64,000 nt of DNA from Pelecanus crispus (Eukaryota > Chordata > Aves > Pelecaniformes > Pelecanidae), in contig NC_134660.1 in NCBI RefSeq assembly GCF_030463565.1, positions 3,237,501-3,301,500 of the forward strand, written 5' to 3'. The notes under the pieces are model-generated. The model ran no database searches. It worked only from the letters and a program-made list of their open reading frames with translations, and was not told the origin of the DNA. The position numbers and the translations under genes were made by a program. This document shows positions 1 through 12,752 of this stretch, piece by piece; within the stretch, counting starts at the first letter, position 1, and every line of letters starts with the position of its first letter.

Positions 1-476
1 ACGCAGCCAAGCTCAGCACAGTTACAGGAGACGTGCGTGGCAGGAGGCTGGAGGGACGGGCTCTAGATGGCACCTGGAAAGCTGCTAGCCAGTAACCCAG
101 AAGCCGACAGCCACTCCACCCTTGGATGCGCTCATCCCACCTGCACAGGTCATCTATCATCTACGGAACCCCAAGACGCTGTTCTTGAAGACACAGAGTG
201 CCAGCAACCCACATGCACATAGACAGGACCCACACACGTCCATCCGTCCGGCGCAGCACTGCGGGCTCTCAGGCCCCAAAACCGCTTGAGGACTGGTAGT
301 GACAGCGGGGCGGGGAAGCCCCCGGAGTTCAGGCAGACCAGCAAGTGACAGACGCCGAGGACACAACACAGCATTCCCAAACATCCCACGAATCCAGCGC
401 ACCAAACCCAGCGGAGCAGCTGTCCCGGAGCAAGGGCAGCCTTTGGGCAACCTCGGCCTGATGGATGGGCTCCTAC
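1..476 (-). other. ZNF385C intron following the 477-725 exon
   Basis: This is intron sequence in the direction of ZNF385C transcription. It starts with the donor GT at 476-475. I see no second zinc-finger exon here; the remaining ZNF385C exons should lie beyond position 1. The small open frames across it show no recognisable protein signature. Confidence 0.7.
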
Positions 477-723
477 CTTGGGCTGCCGGCATCTTCCCCT
501 TGTTGAGCTGCTTGAGGCGCTTCTGGTGGGACTTGCCGTTGTAGTGGATCTGCGCCTGCGCGGCCGAGTTGAGCTGGATGTTGCAGACCTCGCAGAGCGT
601 GAACGACTGGTGCTTCTTCTCCCTCTTCATGCGCTGCTCGGGCTGGCTCGGCGGGCAGCTGGCTGCCTCCACCAGCCGCACCCCATTCTCGGGGTTGTGG
701 GATGGGCTCAGGGGCCGCTTCAT
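477..723 (-). CDS. ZNF385C: ZNF385C first zinc-finger exon (partial gene)
   Basis: This coding exon belongs to a zinc finger protein of the ZNF385 family, nuclear proteins with U1/matrin-type C2H2 fingers that bind RNA or DNA. It encodes 82 residues beginning MKRPLSPSHNPENG, and ends with a partial codon (phase 1). Residues about 45-67 form the finger CEVC-x12-H-x5-H, the spacing of U1-type fingers, preceded by a basic KREKKH stretch. The exon itself runs 477-725: acceptor AG is at 727-726, donor GT at 476-475 (AAG/GTAGG). The ATG at 723-721 could be a start, but two upstream bases plus a phase-1 first exon also read through in frame, so the N-terminus may be longer. ZNF385B and ZNF385C share this finger; C is chosen because DHX58 and KAT2A follow upstream, as in human 17q21. 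Further fingers lie outside the window. Confidence 0.88.
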
Positions 724-725
724 GC

Positions 726-1740
726 CTGCGGGAGGAAGGACACACCCGCCGTGAGGACAGAGGGACCAGAACAGGGGGCCAGGTGAGGCAGGAAAACCCA
801 GCACGGGTCCCACGCCTGTGGGGTACCCAGGCTGCCTGGATCTGGGGGACTCTGAGCAACAGCAGCATTTGCACCTCTGCAAGGAGTTGCATTAGGTAAG
901 AAGACACGGGCAGCAGCATTCCTAGCAGGTCAGTGCTGGAGCAGGGAATAACCCACTTCCAAGATTCTAGCACCAGACAACGCTCCTCGTGTCTGTTAAA
1001 GTCTGTCTGTTCATTCCCGGACAGCACCGTAGGTTGGCCCAAGGCAGAGCTGGGATGGTAACCAACTCTCTGCAGGCAAGAAATTCAACTGGAAGGACTT
1101 GTGCGCTGCTCTGGTGTCTGGCACCAGCACCTCGAGCCACAAGCACTTTCTTACCCACGTTAAGCGGGTGCCTGTCCTGAACGCAGGGCTCTGCGGGACC
1201 AACTCGCATTGGGAGCTCAAGTCCCAGACCTGCACAGGGACACCACGTGGAAGAGCTGCCCGTGGAAGGGTTGGGATCAGCCAGGGACAGCCCTCCTGCA
1301 GCCTTCGCCTCGCAGACACACTGTCCCCACTGCCCGACCCCAAACCAGGAGCTAGCGGGATATCCAGAACCGAGCCTCGGAGAGGCGCGAAGGTCACCCA
1401 AGCCCTGCGATCCAGTTACCACCTTGGAGCTGGCAGCTGCCGGTTACAAATACACACAGGCACGCTGCACCGAGACACCCCGAGGGGCCAAGAGTGGGGG
1501 ACAGGGGTGTCTGTGGGTGGCCAGACAGGCCCCAAAAGTGCACTGCAGAGATGCCCCTGGCATCCTTGGGAAGGGCTGCAACAGACACTGCTCGGGGGTT
1601 CACCTGTGCCCACCTCGGGCATTAGGGACCAGCCCAGAGGCTTTGGTTTATGCGCCGGGCAGCGTGAAACACCACGGCTCTCCCTGCCTGACCTGGTGCA
1701 GCACCATCCTGGAAAACCTCACCCAGCAGCCCCAACTCAC
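726..1740 (-). other. ZNF385C intron, no element seen
   Basis: GC-rich intron sequence between the zinc-finger exon and the candidate proximal first exon. Open frames are present on both strands, but none has domain signatures or matching splice sites that I could support. Confidence 0.5.
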
Positions 1741-2400
1741 CGCTCCTGATGGCGGGAGGCTCTGCGCATCCCCTCGCACACGGTTTGTGTTTCCCAGGCC
1801 CGCAGCCGCTGCGAGCTCGGTCCCCCCTGCCCGCGTTTGCTGCGGGAGGTGACTGCGGGAGCTGGGACAAGCCCAGTAATTTCTCCCCAAAAGACGATCC
1901 ACTGCAACGTGAGCGCCCCAAGAAGCGCCCCCGGTTCCTCAGCAGCGAGCCCGGCAGCCCTGCGTGGGTGGGTTCGGTGGGGGCTGCCCACCCTCCCCCC
2001 CCAGCACCCACCCGGCGCGGGGGAGCACCCGGAGCCGCAGGGATAAAGCGGGAGTGGGTGCGCTAAGAGAGGACAGGCACAACTCGGTACCCGGACCCCG
2101 GGGGGGTGGGGGTCCCAGCCCGGGGTGGGGGTCCCAGCCCGGGGGGTCTCCGGCCGCTGCAGCCCCGGCCGCGGCCCCACGGTGGCGCACGCGCTCCGCT
2201 CCCCGCGCGTGGGTCCCCGCTGCAAACCGGAGCAGCCCCGCTGCGGGCAGGGACCCCCAAAAACCCTGCCCGGGCCCGCGGTGCGGTGGGGAGCGGCTCT
2301 GCGGGGCCGGGGGGGGGAGCAGCGGGTACCCCCCCACCCCCGCCGCGGTGCGTGGGTGCGCTCCCACCCATCCGCCCACGCAGCGAACGCCCCGGTGCTC
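1741..2400 (-). promoter_or_regulatory. CpG-rich block with candidate proximal first exon of ZNF385C
   Basis: CpG density is high from about 1,780 to 2,400. On the minus strand a strong splice donor (GAGCG/GTGAGT) ends a possible exon at 1741. Joining it to the acceptor at 725 is plausible at only about 1 kb distance. The frame ending in AIRSG would continue in frame into MKRPLSP and is open back to an ATG at 2011, but it could equally be 5' UTR with translation starting at 723. A 20-bp direct duplication (GGTGGGGGTCCCAGCCCGGG-like) sits at about 2,105-2,143. No TATA box was seen. This is inference from composition and one donor; no transcript evidence is available. Confidence 0.35.
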
Positions 2401-5400
2401 AGCGGGTTTCGGCATGTTCAAGGCGCCAGATCCATCTTGCTCTTCCCAGCTCCTCGGAGGTGACAACAAGCATCTCCCCGAATAGTTCTAGTTCGCAAAA
2501 AGCAACGGAAAAGTTTTTCCACGAGCTGTGAATTGAGCCGGAGGCGAAAGCCAGGACCTGCAGGGATGGAGGGCGACCCACCCCTCGCAAGCGGAGCCAG
2601 CCCGGTGTCACCCCAGGCGATGTCCCCACCCCGCACCCACCATCTCCTGAAGGAACGAACATCGCTTTTGCTCAGGGAGGGTGAACGCACGTGGGGATGG
2701 AGCGGAACCCGCGCAATGTGCTCCAACCTTGCAGCCAGCTGCGCGTCAGGCAGAAGGTGGGATCAGCCACCAACGGCCCCTTCCAGCCTAAACTACTCCA
2801 TTAGCCAAAAATGTTAGCAATAAGATCCTTCAGCTCCTGCTTCACCAGTTAGAATCCTAAGCAGCATAACTAAAAGGAGCTTTACGTTAAAAAATAAGTC
2901 AATCTACCTTTTGGCAGAAAGATTTAGGAGCTTGATGTTTGCGTGCAGCCCTCTGGTACCCATTAACCCTGGACTCTCCCTAGAGGCCTCAGGATTTTTC
3001 CTGAAGCTCCAGCTTCACCTTCCAATGAAAGCGAAAGAAAATGCATAGCCCTTGTGCTTAAGACAAGTGAAAAAAGCATGGCCCAGTCCTGAAAGGTTCA
3101 AAAAACCCTCTAAATTTTATCTACAAAATACAGCTGATGTTTTTCAAATGAAACCTCCCGGACTTGGCACACTCGGTGCTGGCACAGCAGCAGGAGGGAG
3201 CCGCCCCGCACCGAGAGCAAAGATCTCAGCAGAGCTGCCCCGTCCAGCCAAACCACGTTATTTGTGGTCATTCCCCAAAAACTCACAGCAATCAATGCCT
3301 GATCGCACTCAGATGGACAGGGATCCCCACGGGACCTCGGGGAGAGGGCCTTTACCAGAATAACCATTAGCGGAGCAGCCGGAAAGCAGATCTGCGAGAC
3401 GATCAGCATCAGGAATGCTAAACTGGGCCTCGGGGATGCAGCGGGACACACGGAGCGCCGGTGGGGACGTGCCAGCGGAGGCAGGTCCCCGGGTGCCCTT
3501 GGTATCCTCCCCTCCCCGGGTATTTTTAATGCAATTACATCCCGGGACGCACAGCTAAAATTGGAACATTATGTGGACAAAGTATCCCAAAAGCCTCCCT
3601 TGTCTTAAAAAAAGGAACTGCTGTTGCTTTGATTAGACAGCAGCTCCCTGTCCCAGCTCTCGTTGCAGTGTTTAAAAGGTCTGTCCTAATTGCACGCACG
3701 CTTGTCTCATTCACTTAATTTCTGCTGCGCCTGTTCTGCTTCTCAGGTGTCAGGACCATAAATTTGGTGATTCGTGGCTGGGACAGGTCACCGCACATGT
3801 GAGGACCTGCGTCTCCTTGACCAATGGCTAATTTGGGGCAGATTTCACCTTTCCAGCAAAGCACCAAGGATCTTTTGGAGCAAGCTATTTGGTACCCAGC
3901 ACCGCAGTATGAGCCCCCTACTTGGGCTGAGGTCCCCAAGAGGTCCTCTCCGTGGCCAGCCCGGCCCTCATCCTGTCTCCAACATGGTTATTGTAGTCAC
4001 GGTGCCCATGCAAGGGAGGGAGGGGAAACCGAGGCACGGTGAAGGTTAAGTAACCCCTCACACCCCCCAAGGTGACTCAGGGGCTCTGAGCCAAAGCCGG
4101 CACCAAGCACAGGGTCACCGCATCCCAACTTCACTGCCCTATCCCACCCCAGGGCCAGCGAAGCCAAGCCTTGGTCTTCTCCATGGAGGACAACAAACAA
4201 CCTCCTTTTTTGGGGTGGTCTTCCCAAGGGGCGCAGGGCTCCACTGGGATGGCTGAGCCACCACTCACCCACCTCTGCCCAGATTTCACCTGGCTGATCA
4301 GCACCAACGACACCTCCCCGTGCCCACGATGCCCCCCCGCTATCTGCGCTTTTTGCTGCCCTTTGCTCGGAGCCGCCGAGGGCTGCGCCAGCCCCGCCGC
4401 CGGCCAAGCGGGGCCAAAGGCTCCCGCCGGGTGCGAAAAGCTCCCCGACAGATGTCCAAATCTCTCTGAAATAAAAGAAGGTCAGAACGGCTTGGGTGTC
4501 ACCGCAGCAGCAAGCGCTGCGTCAAAGCACCCGTCCTCCCACTGCGAGACGTTTCCAGGACACACTGCCCACCCGGCACAGCGAGACCCCGGCCCAGCCC
4601 CCCCGGACGCTGGTCCCCAGCCCCGGTCCCCAAGCCCCGGACACCCTGCAGACACGCACAGCTCCAGCCCAGGACTGCAGCACTCCAATCTTTGAGTCCG
4701 AGGGAGCTTTTCCCTTCTAGTCCTCGCTGCTTTTATTGTTCATGGTCACTTAGAATAACAAAATGGTTCTGGGATTGCCATCCCCTTGTCCCCCCATCGC
4801 TCCCAGCAGCCAGACTCTCCCCAGCCCGAGCAGCACGGCAGGCTGTCAGGCAGGTGGGTCTGCACAGCGAGTTCATAATTTTAAGGTCAGTTTTATACTC
4901 CTGTACAGTAGCTCATAACCTCAGGTCTTTCCCTCTTTTTCTTTTTTTAATAACGCCATAAACATGTTGCAAAAGGCTGTAAAGTGCTGACAAATGTTAG
5001 GGAGAATTTAAAATCCAGGCGTTGAATACCTGAAATAAGAAACACTGGTTTATAGAGGGTGCATGACAGCAGAGCTCACCTCCTTTCCAGAGAGCATCCG
5101 TGTGGGTGGAAGGGAAGCGGCGGAGCGAGGCTCTGCCGGGCAAGGACATGCTGCTTCATCTGCTCCAGGACCTCTGCGGCCCCCGCTCCCTTCCCTGAGC
5201 ACCCCAGTTCAGTCCCTCCCAGACCGTGCTTCCCCACCGACAGCGATTTCTCCCAGGAGCCAGGCCAGATGCATTTGCACCGGGGGCCAGGCAGCAGGAC
5301 CCTGTCCCAGTGCTGGCCCCGGGGACCCTGCATCCCCAGGCTCCGGGGTAACTGTTCAGCTAATGCCACAGCCCAAATTAATTTCAGCCCCTGGAGAACC

Positions 5401-6539
5401 TTGACTGGTTGCCTGAGCACCCAGGGCCTGGCCTTGCCCTGTCCTTGGCGAGCACGTGGCAGTGAAATCCCATTTCCCAAAACGCCAGTGCCTCCAGGCA
5501 CCCTTTGTAGGAACCAGGCTTGCCCTGCGGTCCCCTCCACAGGGGACATCCCTGCGGCTGCTCTGTGCAGTCAGTGGATGAGTGGATGAGTTTTTGAAGA
5601 CGGTCCTTTACTTCAGCTCCTAAATGCGAACCAAACTCTTCAGAAACTACAGCTTCCCACACGGGCTGAAGAGAGAGCAGCTCCATGCCGACGCACACCT
5701 GCAAGCAGTGATGTGCTTAGAAGTTAGGCATCTGCCTTTTGAACAGAAATCGCAGCACTAACGAGGATTTAGAGTAGAAATTGAGTAAACTTGCCCACGC
5801 ACCCCGCGAGCACGGGGACGGGGCATCCCTCACCTCTGCAGCCGGAGAGGGTCACGGCTCGGTGAGCCCCTGGGCTGTGCAGGTGGACCAAGCAGCGCCC
5901 GGTGCTACAGTTGGCCACCTTCTGCTGGGTGGCTCTGCCAGGAGCTTGCGGGCAACCGCAGCCCCCGATGCCGGCAGGGAGGAGCAAGGGGGATTAGCGA
6001 GGGCGACGCCAGCAGACATCTGCAGCGTGGTGACACATTTATGCACCCTCAGCCTGCAAAGGAGGAGCTGGAGCTCGGGGCACGTGGCAGAGGTCTTGCA
6101 GCCACCCACCCTCCATGCTGCGGCCCCCCAAATGTCCAAATAGTGGCTTTTTAGCAAAGGGAATAGGCTTGCACCCAGAAAAGCAGCTGGCTGGGCATGA
6201 GCTAAGTCACCAGGACAGTAGGGTTCTGGCCAAACTACAAAATCCCGATGAGAGCACAGGTTCAATGCACATTGGGTCCTTTCCCTCAATTCTGATACTC
6301 CGGATAACCCAAGGACAGACCCAGCGAGGTTGTCCCGGGGCATAGGGAGCACGGTTAAATGCAGCCCGGCCAGAGGTTTCTGTGCTGACACAGCCCAAGC
6401 GTCTGCCTGGAGATCTTCTCCCAGTCCCACCCCGGCAGGGACCCCCAGGCACTGATTTGTGTCCCAAGGGTGTTTTATCAAGCCTGAACACAACGGACCC
6501 AACACGCGCGGCCAGAACCTCCACCCAAGTAAAACCACC
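2401..6539. other. ZNF385C intron with two AT-rich islands
   Basis: Mostly GC-rich intron without recognisable genes. Two AT-rich segments stand out: about 3,510-3,745, with ATTA and TTAAAA motifs and a TTTGATTAG site, and about 4,860-5,060, with TTAATAACG and ATAAACATG. They resemble vertebrate noncoding regulatory elements in composition only; conservation cannot be judged here. Confidence 0.35.
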
Positions 6540-6960
6540 TCCACTGCAGAGCTGAAGTGGCATCAAAATTGATAACCTGAAGATCTCTCCCATTCAGCAG
6601 TGTGGAATCAGAGAAACCGCACCTTAACCTGAAGTTTGGATGAACTTGCTAAGAGAGCATGAAATCTTAAAAAAACCCCTGATTTCAGTTCACATGATTC
6701 CATAACACTGAATCTGCCTTCCTCACCTCTGGTTGAGTGCACGTAACAGTAAATAAAAGCGACAGAAGAATTAGTATGAAAGTTGCTACCAACAGCTGTC
6801 ACAAAACTCAAACGCCCCCGAGCAATGATCTTATTTGCAGCGGCCCTGTTTGCATTCACAAAGATGCACAGGAAAGCCAGAAAATACCACAAACCCTTAC
6901 CTGAGCGCGACTGAAATCACTGCACCTCACTGCTGGCTCAGTTTGCCCTTTTCTACTGAA
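6540..6960. other. AT-rich island in ZNF385C intron
   Basis: About 420 bases of clearly lower GC than the flanks, with AATTAG, TTAAAA and AATAAA motifs. A 94-codon minus-strand frame crosses it, but it has no family signature. It is best regarded as a candidate conserved noncoding element. Confidence 0.3.
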
Positions 6961-9900
6961 ATTTGTTGTTAGAGCTCATAGCATGTCCCCATTAAAACTG
7001 GCTCGAACGCGCAAACTTGCCAATAGTTATACCATGCTTGGAGGTGTAAATCTCAGCAGAAGGGCAGTTTGAGTCCAGGAGCAGCTCCGTGATCCCGTCA
7101 CTGCCATATGGGCATTTGCACTGGGGACCCCCGGCCACAGCCACCCTCTAGAGCCCCCGGGTGCAGCAGATCCCGGCTGGGGGGAGGCAGCCGCCCCGTC
7201 CTGCCTTCACCTAGAGCTGTCGCCGCTGGCGCAGGCGATTTCCAGCTGACCCATCCAGCTGGGTTCAGGACAAAGCGATGCTGAAGAGGCAGCGCCCGGT
7301 GCCCCCAGCCCAGCGCGGGGAGGCTCTTACCTGGTCACCAGCAACGGGAGCGCCAAGCCCTGCCCTCTCGCAGCCGCCGAGCCGGCTCCCGCCCGTGTGC
7401 CGCGGCCGTCGGGGCGCAGCAGACGACCCTACGCCCGGAGAGTTTCCGACACTTGTCTCATATTTCAAGGAGCACTTCAAATGAGGTTTGATCGCCACTA
7501 AATCAGCCCTCATCAGCAGCCTCCAGACGATAGCCGGGGTGAGCGCGAGCTGGGTGCCTGCAGCTCAGCAAGTTCCCAAAAAGCCCCCAGCGTCACGCGG
7601 GGGAACAGGCGCCAGCTGGCAGGAGGCTGCACTGGAGGAGCTACCTTGAGCCAAGAGCGGGTGAATGCACCTGACATCAGCTCTGTTGGTGAACGGGGAA
7701 ATGGGGGAGCTTCCCAGGCTGCCTCGAAGGTCAGACCCAGAAAATGCCCCGTGCAGCTTCATAAAGAGACACCGGCCACTGGTAGAGGGATGCGAAGGCA
7801 ACCAGCCTCCGCTGCAGCGAGCGCACCGGTGCTCTGCCCCCCGGGATGGAGGTGGCCCGGGAGAGCTGCTACGGCAGCAAGAGATGCTCTGATGGCCCAG
7901 ACTAAGAGCTAAGCAGATGCAGGCAGACCACAGATTTCAGAGGGCCCTGGCCATGCCCACATCCCTTTCAGCATTTCATAACGCAGCATCAAACCAGCCC
8001 CCTTCTGCCCCCCCCCGCCCCAACATATGCTCCACTAATGCCAGAGCGAGGCACGTTTTAGAATCAGTGCATAAACCATCCGTTGTCAGACCAAGGATTA
8101 GCGTGAGCCAGCCCTCCCAAAGAGCTCAGGGCTGCATGGTGCCTTGGCACGGGGACCAGGGCACGCAGGGGGCTCAGACCATCCTGAAACCTCAGGTCTG
8201 AGCCCCCCCCAAACACCCAGGCTGGCTTTTACCCTCAGGTGCCCCCCCAGGGTCCCCCTCAGCCCCACTCCCACACACTGAAGGGCAGCAGGACACCCTG
8301 CAGCACCCTGGGCACAGAGGGCATCGCACGGGCACACCGGTGCTGCTGTGCCTGTCCTCTGGTTCGCACATCAGAGATCATTAACACTGCAGGGCTGTGT
8401 GTCCCCTGAATCAGCAGATCTCAGCCCTGCTCCCGAACGGCGAGGACAGCTAAAACCCAAACTGAAGGAGAGAAAGGAAGGAGGGAAGGAAGGTGTTCCC
8501 TCCTCGCCATGGAAGGAACAACACTGCTTTTCTGCAGCAGTGCAGAGAACGTGCCTATCTGCCCCAGGAACCAAAACCTGGGAAATGCCTCTCAGCTCCC
8601 ATCCCACGGTCCCACAATTCCTCGGCTTCTAACGCCAAGTCAGTAACAAGTTGATTAATCAGCTTCGGCAGGGACCAAACAAGCAGAGTGTGGGGTAATG
8701 AGAGAGAAGACATGGTGGCGGCACGCAGGGAGCACGGGCTGTGTCTTTTTGGAATGATAAATGAGATGGTGCTGGGTCTGGTGAGCACACGGTCCTGGAC
8801 ACGCGCCACGGCCAGGTCCCATTCCTCCCCCGGCATGGGTGAGGGTGGGCTCCCAGCAAAGACCCACCCGCTCTCGCACCAGCGGAGAAAAAAGCAAAGC
8901 AAACACAGGCAGGGAGTCTGACATTTTGTCCCCAGGGCTTCAGCTGTAAATGTTAGCACAGCGTAAGGGAGCAGCGGGAGAGGAAAGATTGAGGCGCCAG
9001 CGGTTCATCATCCCAACCGGCTGCTGTTCCCCCCGGCTGCTCCGCATGCTGCCAGCTGAGGAACGCCTGGCACGGGGGCTTGCAAGATCACAAAATCCTT
9101 CAGGTTTCTTGTGATCAGCACCAAGATTAGGGCAGAGCCACCTACTACAAACCCACAGCCAGCTGAGGCTGCGCCTGCCCTCGGCGCAGCTGCCTGGCAC
9201 CGAGCCCTCTCCCCCACACCGCCCAGCCCTCGCAAGATGCCAAAAATTCAAGGAGGGCACAAAGCTCCCGGAGGATGCAGGTGGGCAGAGCACCAGGGCT
9301 GAGCTGGCTGCCCACAGGCATCATCCAGGGCAGGGAGGAGCTGGCAAGGTCGGCATCTGAAGCGTCACGGCAGGAGAGGAACAGAACAGGCAGCTTAGCC
9401 GAGCTTTGGGGAGAAAGCGGGGATGTCACCCTGGCACACCGTTAATCACGGGGCGGCTGCAGGAGGAGCGTGCCCGACCGAAGGGATCTGGCGGATGACA
9501 GGTCTGGCTGCTCCCCCACCTCCGCGCCGCTTGCCTCTTAAAATAGACCCGCGGAGCGCAACCCGACGCAGCCCCGGGGCAAGCCTTGGCCGAGCTGCTC
9601 CTCACCGGCTCTTCCTCGTCACTACAGGTTCGGGGTGTTTTTCTCCCCCCTCCAAATCCCCCGAAATCAAATCCAGTCAGCACTTGTGAGATGGTATCGT
9701 CTCCTCTGGGCACAGGGCTGGCTCCCCTCACCCCAACCCTTATTCAACTCGCACACACCCATGAACAACGAGGTGATGCCGCTCGTGGCGCGGCTTTGCT
9801 GGTATTGGAGTTCCCCAAATGCACCCTCCCTCCCGTGCTGCCCAAGGTAACTCCTGCCCTGATCCTGACCCTCACCGGTCTCCTCATTGAACTTGCTGCA

Positions 9901-10679
9901 ACTATTTTCTTTTGGAAAATAAACCGCAGAGAAACACATTATGCCACAGGGAGAGGTCCAAGCCCTGGTGACACCTCATGCCCCTCTCGCTGAAGCTGCC
10001 ACAGGCAAGTTCCTGGAGAAGATGATTTACCACATGTGCTGGACTCGGGACAAGATTATCGCATTAAACATTAAAAGTCCCAATTCAGCAAACACCAGCC
10101 AGTGCTGCTCCCTCCGCGGAGCCAAACTAAATTTCCTTACAGCTGTGTTTGTGCTAGAGCCACGTAAGGAGAGAACGCAAAGCTCAGAGGCCTCACCAGG
10201 CAAGCACCGCTCAAAGCTTTTGCTCCCAGGTGAGAAAAGACCCTTCCCCAGGGCTGGCATCCCAGCCAGCCCACCCGGGCAGGATGCAGCCACAGCCCCG
10301 CGCCCGCCAGGCTCCAGCTCTGCCTGCCCAGCCCACGCGCCGTGCCCGGGGCAGCTCTGCCATCGCCACCCAGCGCGGTCCCAACCCCGGCACCCGATAC
10401 CAGGTGAGGGGCTGCCAGCTCCCGGCGAGCCGCCACCCCCACCGCGGGCACCGCAGGCTGGGCCAGCGGCGGGCACCGCCGGAGCATCGCGGTGGCGGCC
10501 GTGGCGGTCACGTCCCCCACCCACGCGTGCCCCAGGAGCGCAGAGGCGGGGGACGCCCACCGAGACGACTTACAGCGACGCGCTGGGGTCCCAGCGCTGA
10601 CCCACAGCGAAGGCGGGCAGGGTCTTCCCCCCCAGCTCCCCCCACCCCTGCATCAGGAGCTTTTTGGGGCAGAAACTGG
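6961..10679. other. ZNF385C intron, ordinary
   Basis: Moderately GC-rich intron. Small features only: a CpG-rich patch at about 7,140-7,450 and a GGAA-type purine microsatellite at 8,461-8,492 (AGGAAGGAGGGAAGGAAGG-like). I see no exon, RNA gene or transposon that I can support. Confidence 0.4.
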
Positions 10680-11130
10680 CTTTTAAGCATGTTTGTGGAT
10701 AGCTGCTGACTAATGCAGGAGACCTTCAATTTAAGTCAGAGCTCTTGCAGGCTACTGTATTACAACCTAAATTAAATATTTTATAGCAGTAAGCAACTGA
10801 CATTTGAAATCCAGTCATTGCAGGGGTATCAAATAAAGATATTTGCAACAGGATCTGTCTAAATCTGTGTAGTGCTTTGGATCAGTCCATCAAAACAAGC
10901 CCATTGCTTTATTAAAGTAAAAGTTATCAAACACCCGATCTCCTGGAAGAGGCTCCAGAGCTCAGTGGTTCAGGGGGAGGGAGCAGTAAATAAGCTGAGC
11001 CCTGCTGACCCACAAGCCTGCCATTAAAGCATAGCTTTGAAAGCTATTTTCATTAAAGAGTTAAGACTGGCAAGATACTTTGCATGACTTCTGCCTTCTG
11101 AACCTTCCATGACCATATGTTGCATGTATT
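10680..11130. other. AT-rich island in ZNF385C intron
   Basis: This 450-base block has TAAATTAAATATTTTATAG-type sequence, an AATAAAG and several TTAAAG/ATTAAAG motifs between GC-rich neighbours. It holds no long ORF. It is a candidate enhancer or noncoding conserved element on composition alone. Confidence 0.35.
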
Positions 11131-12139
11131 TTAACCACCAGGATTGAAACGTCTCAACAGAGGCTCTCCCTGCATCTCGGGATCACTCACAGAAGAGCTT
11201 AAACTCCAGAGGGAGCTGCACCAAACACCACAGAAGCCAAAGCGATTTCTTCCCAGGCCAGGATCTCCCAAAGAAAACAGCACCTCAGGACCTACCGGAG
11301 CATCGCAGGGAGCCAGGCTGGCAGACGGCAAAGCAATCCCTGCCCAGGGATGCCAGGGTGCAGGAGCAGGGACACTAGGCAGGACCCCCCCTCCCAAACC
11401 CCCTAGGGCTGCTCCCCTCCCCTTCTTATACCCCTGCCAAACCCAGCCCAGCTGGGGCTGCCTTGAGCCGGGTGTAACCCACACCTGCAGCTCTTGACAA
11501 GGGGATTCGCGGCAGCAGAGAGAGAGGGAAAAGCACCCTGCCAAAAATGGAACCTGTTTTCCGACAGATCTCTCGGATACATGTATTATAGGAAACACCA
11601 CGAGGTTGTTCAGTTCTGACAAACGCCTCGTTTACTTCCCCACTTAAGCAATACGCTCGCTGTATAAAAACACGCTTTAAAAATGAAACTTTGTCAAAAT
11701 ATAACAAAGCTATTTTCATTAACTTCCCCGAAAAAGTGAAAGGTAAAGGCTGGAGCAGGATTCGCTGCATCAGTCACAGCAGACGCGGCAGAGCCCGTGC
11801 AGCGGGATCGGGCTTGACGACGATGAACATACGCGTTCAAGGTCAAATGCGGGAAAAATTTGCTTGCCAGCACGCGGTTCAGCCCCATCAGCTTCAGTGG
11901 GAACTAAAGGCTCCCCGAGTGCTTTGTCACTGGCACTGCTCTCGGGTTTGCCCTCTGACCGCTGGCCGCCGAGCCCTGGACTTTGGAGAGAAGGGCCCGC
12001 GAGCGAAAGCCTGCCTGCGCTGGAAAGGCGGCACGAGGGGCTGACCCGCCCTGGCACGAGCTGCCCCAGATCTGCAGCGCTTGTCACCGCTCTGAAGTTC
12101 CCGAACCTCCCGACTGCCGGGAAGAGCTCGAAAAAGCAT
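11131..12139. other. ZNF385C intron, no element seen
   Basis: Mixed-composition intron. The part from 11,480 to 11,890 is relatively AT-rich, with TATTATAG and TATAACAAAG motifs. No gene or repeat is recognised. Confidence 0.35.
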
Positions 12140-12449
12140 CTCTAGCTGAAAGGCAGATGACAAGTAAAAAGAACGCCGAATTTATTGTTTTCTTAGAATT
12201 TAGAGTGGGAGGAAGGAAAATGGGACGACCCATGATTTTTTAATGCCTGAGGTTGGCAGTTCCATATTTAATGTGACAGCATCCCTTTAAGAAAAATATG
12301 TTCATACACAGAAAAGAAAATAAATTGGCAAAGCAATTTGCTTTCAAGCCAGCCTGACAATTCCCTACACAAACACTTCACTGCAGCCTTGGTTGAGCCG
12401 CAGTGGCCGGCGCTCCGTGCTGGGCAGCATGTAATCTAAGAGTTTAAGG
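12140..12449. other. AT-rich flank upstream of the 12.45-kb ORF
   Basis: AT-rich sequence with AAAGAAAATAAATTGG and GAATTTAGAG-type motifs directly preceding the ORF. An acceptor-like CACTTCACTGCAG occurs at about 12,372-12,384 on the plus strand. Together with the donor-like site at the ORF end, this would bracket a ~365-base exon. It may be regulatory rather than coding. Confidence 0.25.
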
Positions 12450-12752
12450 ATGCTTCGCTGGTTGACAAGCTCATCTGCTAATACTGGAAGCAGTAATTTA
12501 TCCCAGAGACAGTACAAAGAAAGAGTCGAAGAAATAATTCATTGTGTGAGACAACGAGGAGACGCGTTGTCATATTATCACGCTGACAACCCCACAATAC
12601 AAACAGAGATGCTTGTTGCAGAGTCTGAACCCGGCGTGATCAAAAGGGTTTCTTCATTCGGCGTAGAAAGGGAAAAGAAAAAAAGGGAAGAAAGGAAAAG
12701 GAGAGCTAAATCAAAGCCTGTGCTTACCATTTCTTATGAAAGAAACTTGTGA
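12450..12752 (+). CDS. Unexplained 100-codon ORF in an AT-rich block
   Basis: I do not recognise this ORF. It encodes 100 residues, starting MLRWLTSSSANTGSSN. The middle is a mixed polar region (ERVEEIIHCVRQRGDALSYY), followed by RVSSFG, which resembles a basophilic kinase site, and then a strongly basic/acidic stretch (EREKKKREERKRRAKSK) likely to form a charged helix. The start has A at -3. The ORF sits in a ~600-base AT-rich block (about 12,140-12,770) whose codons use A/T third positions, unlike the GC-rich surroundings. The stop overlaps a donor-like CTT/GTGAGA at 12,750, so this could also be an exon that reads on after splicing. It lies on the strand opposite ZNF385C, inside its intron. 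Alternatives are a conserved noncoding element open by chance, or an old retrocopy. Confidence 0.25.
   Translation: MLRWLTSSSANTGSSNLSQRQYKERVEEIIHCVRQRGDALSYYHADNPTIQTEMLVAESEPGVIKRVSSFGVEREKKKREERKRRAKSKPVLTISYERNL

Noticed and set aside
6608-6892. 94-codon minus-strand frame starting MWYFLAFLCIFVNA, signal-peptide-like
   Set aside because: Within an AT-rich island inside the ZNF385C intron; no splice partner, no homologue recognised, hydrophobic start likely chance.
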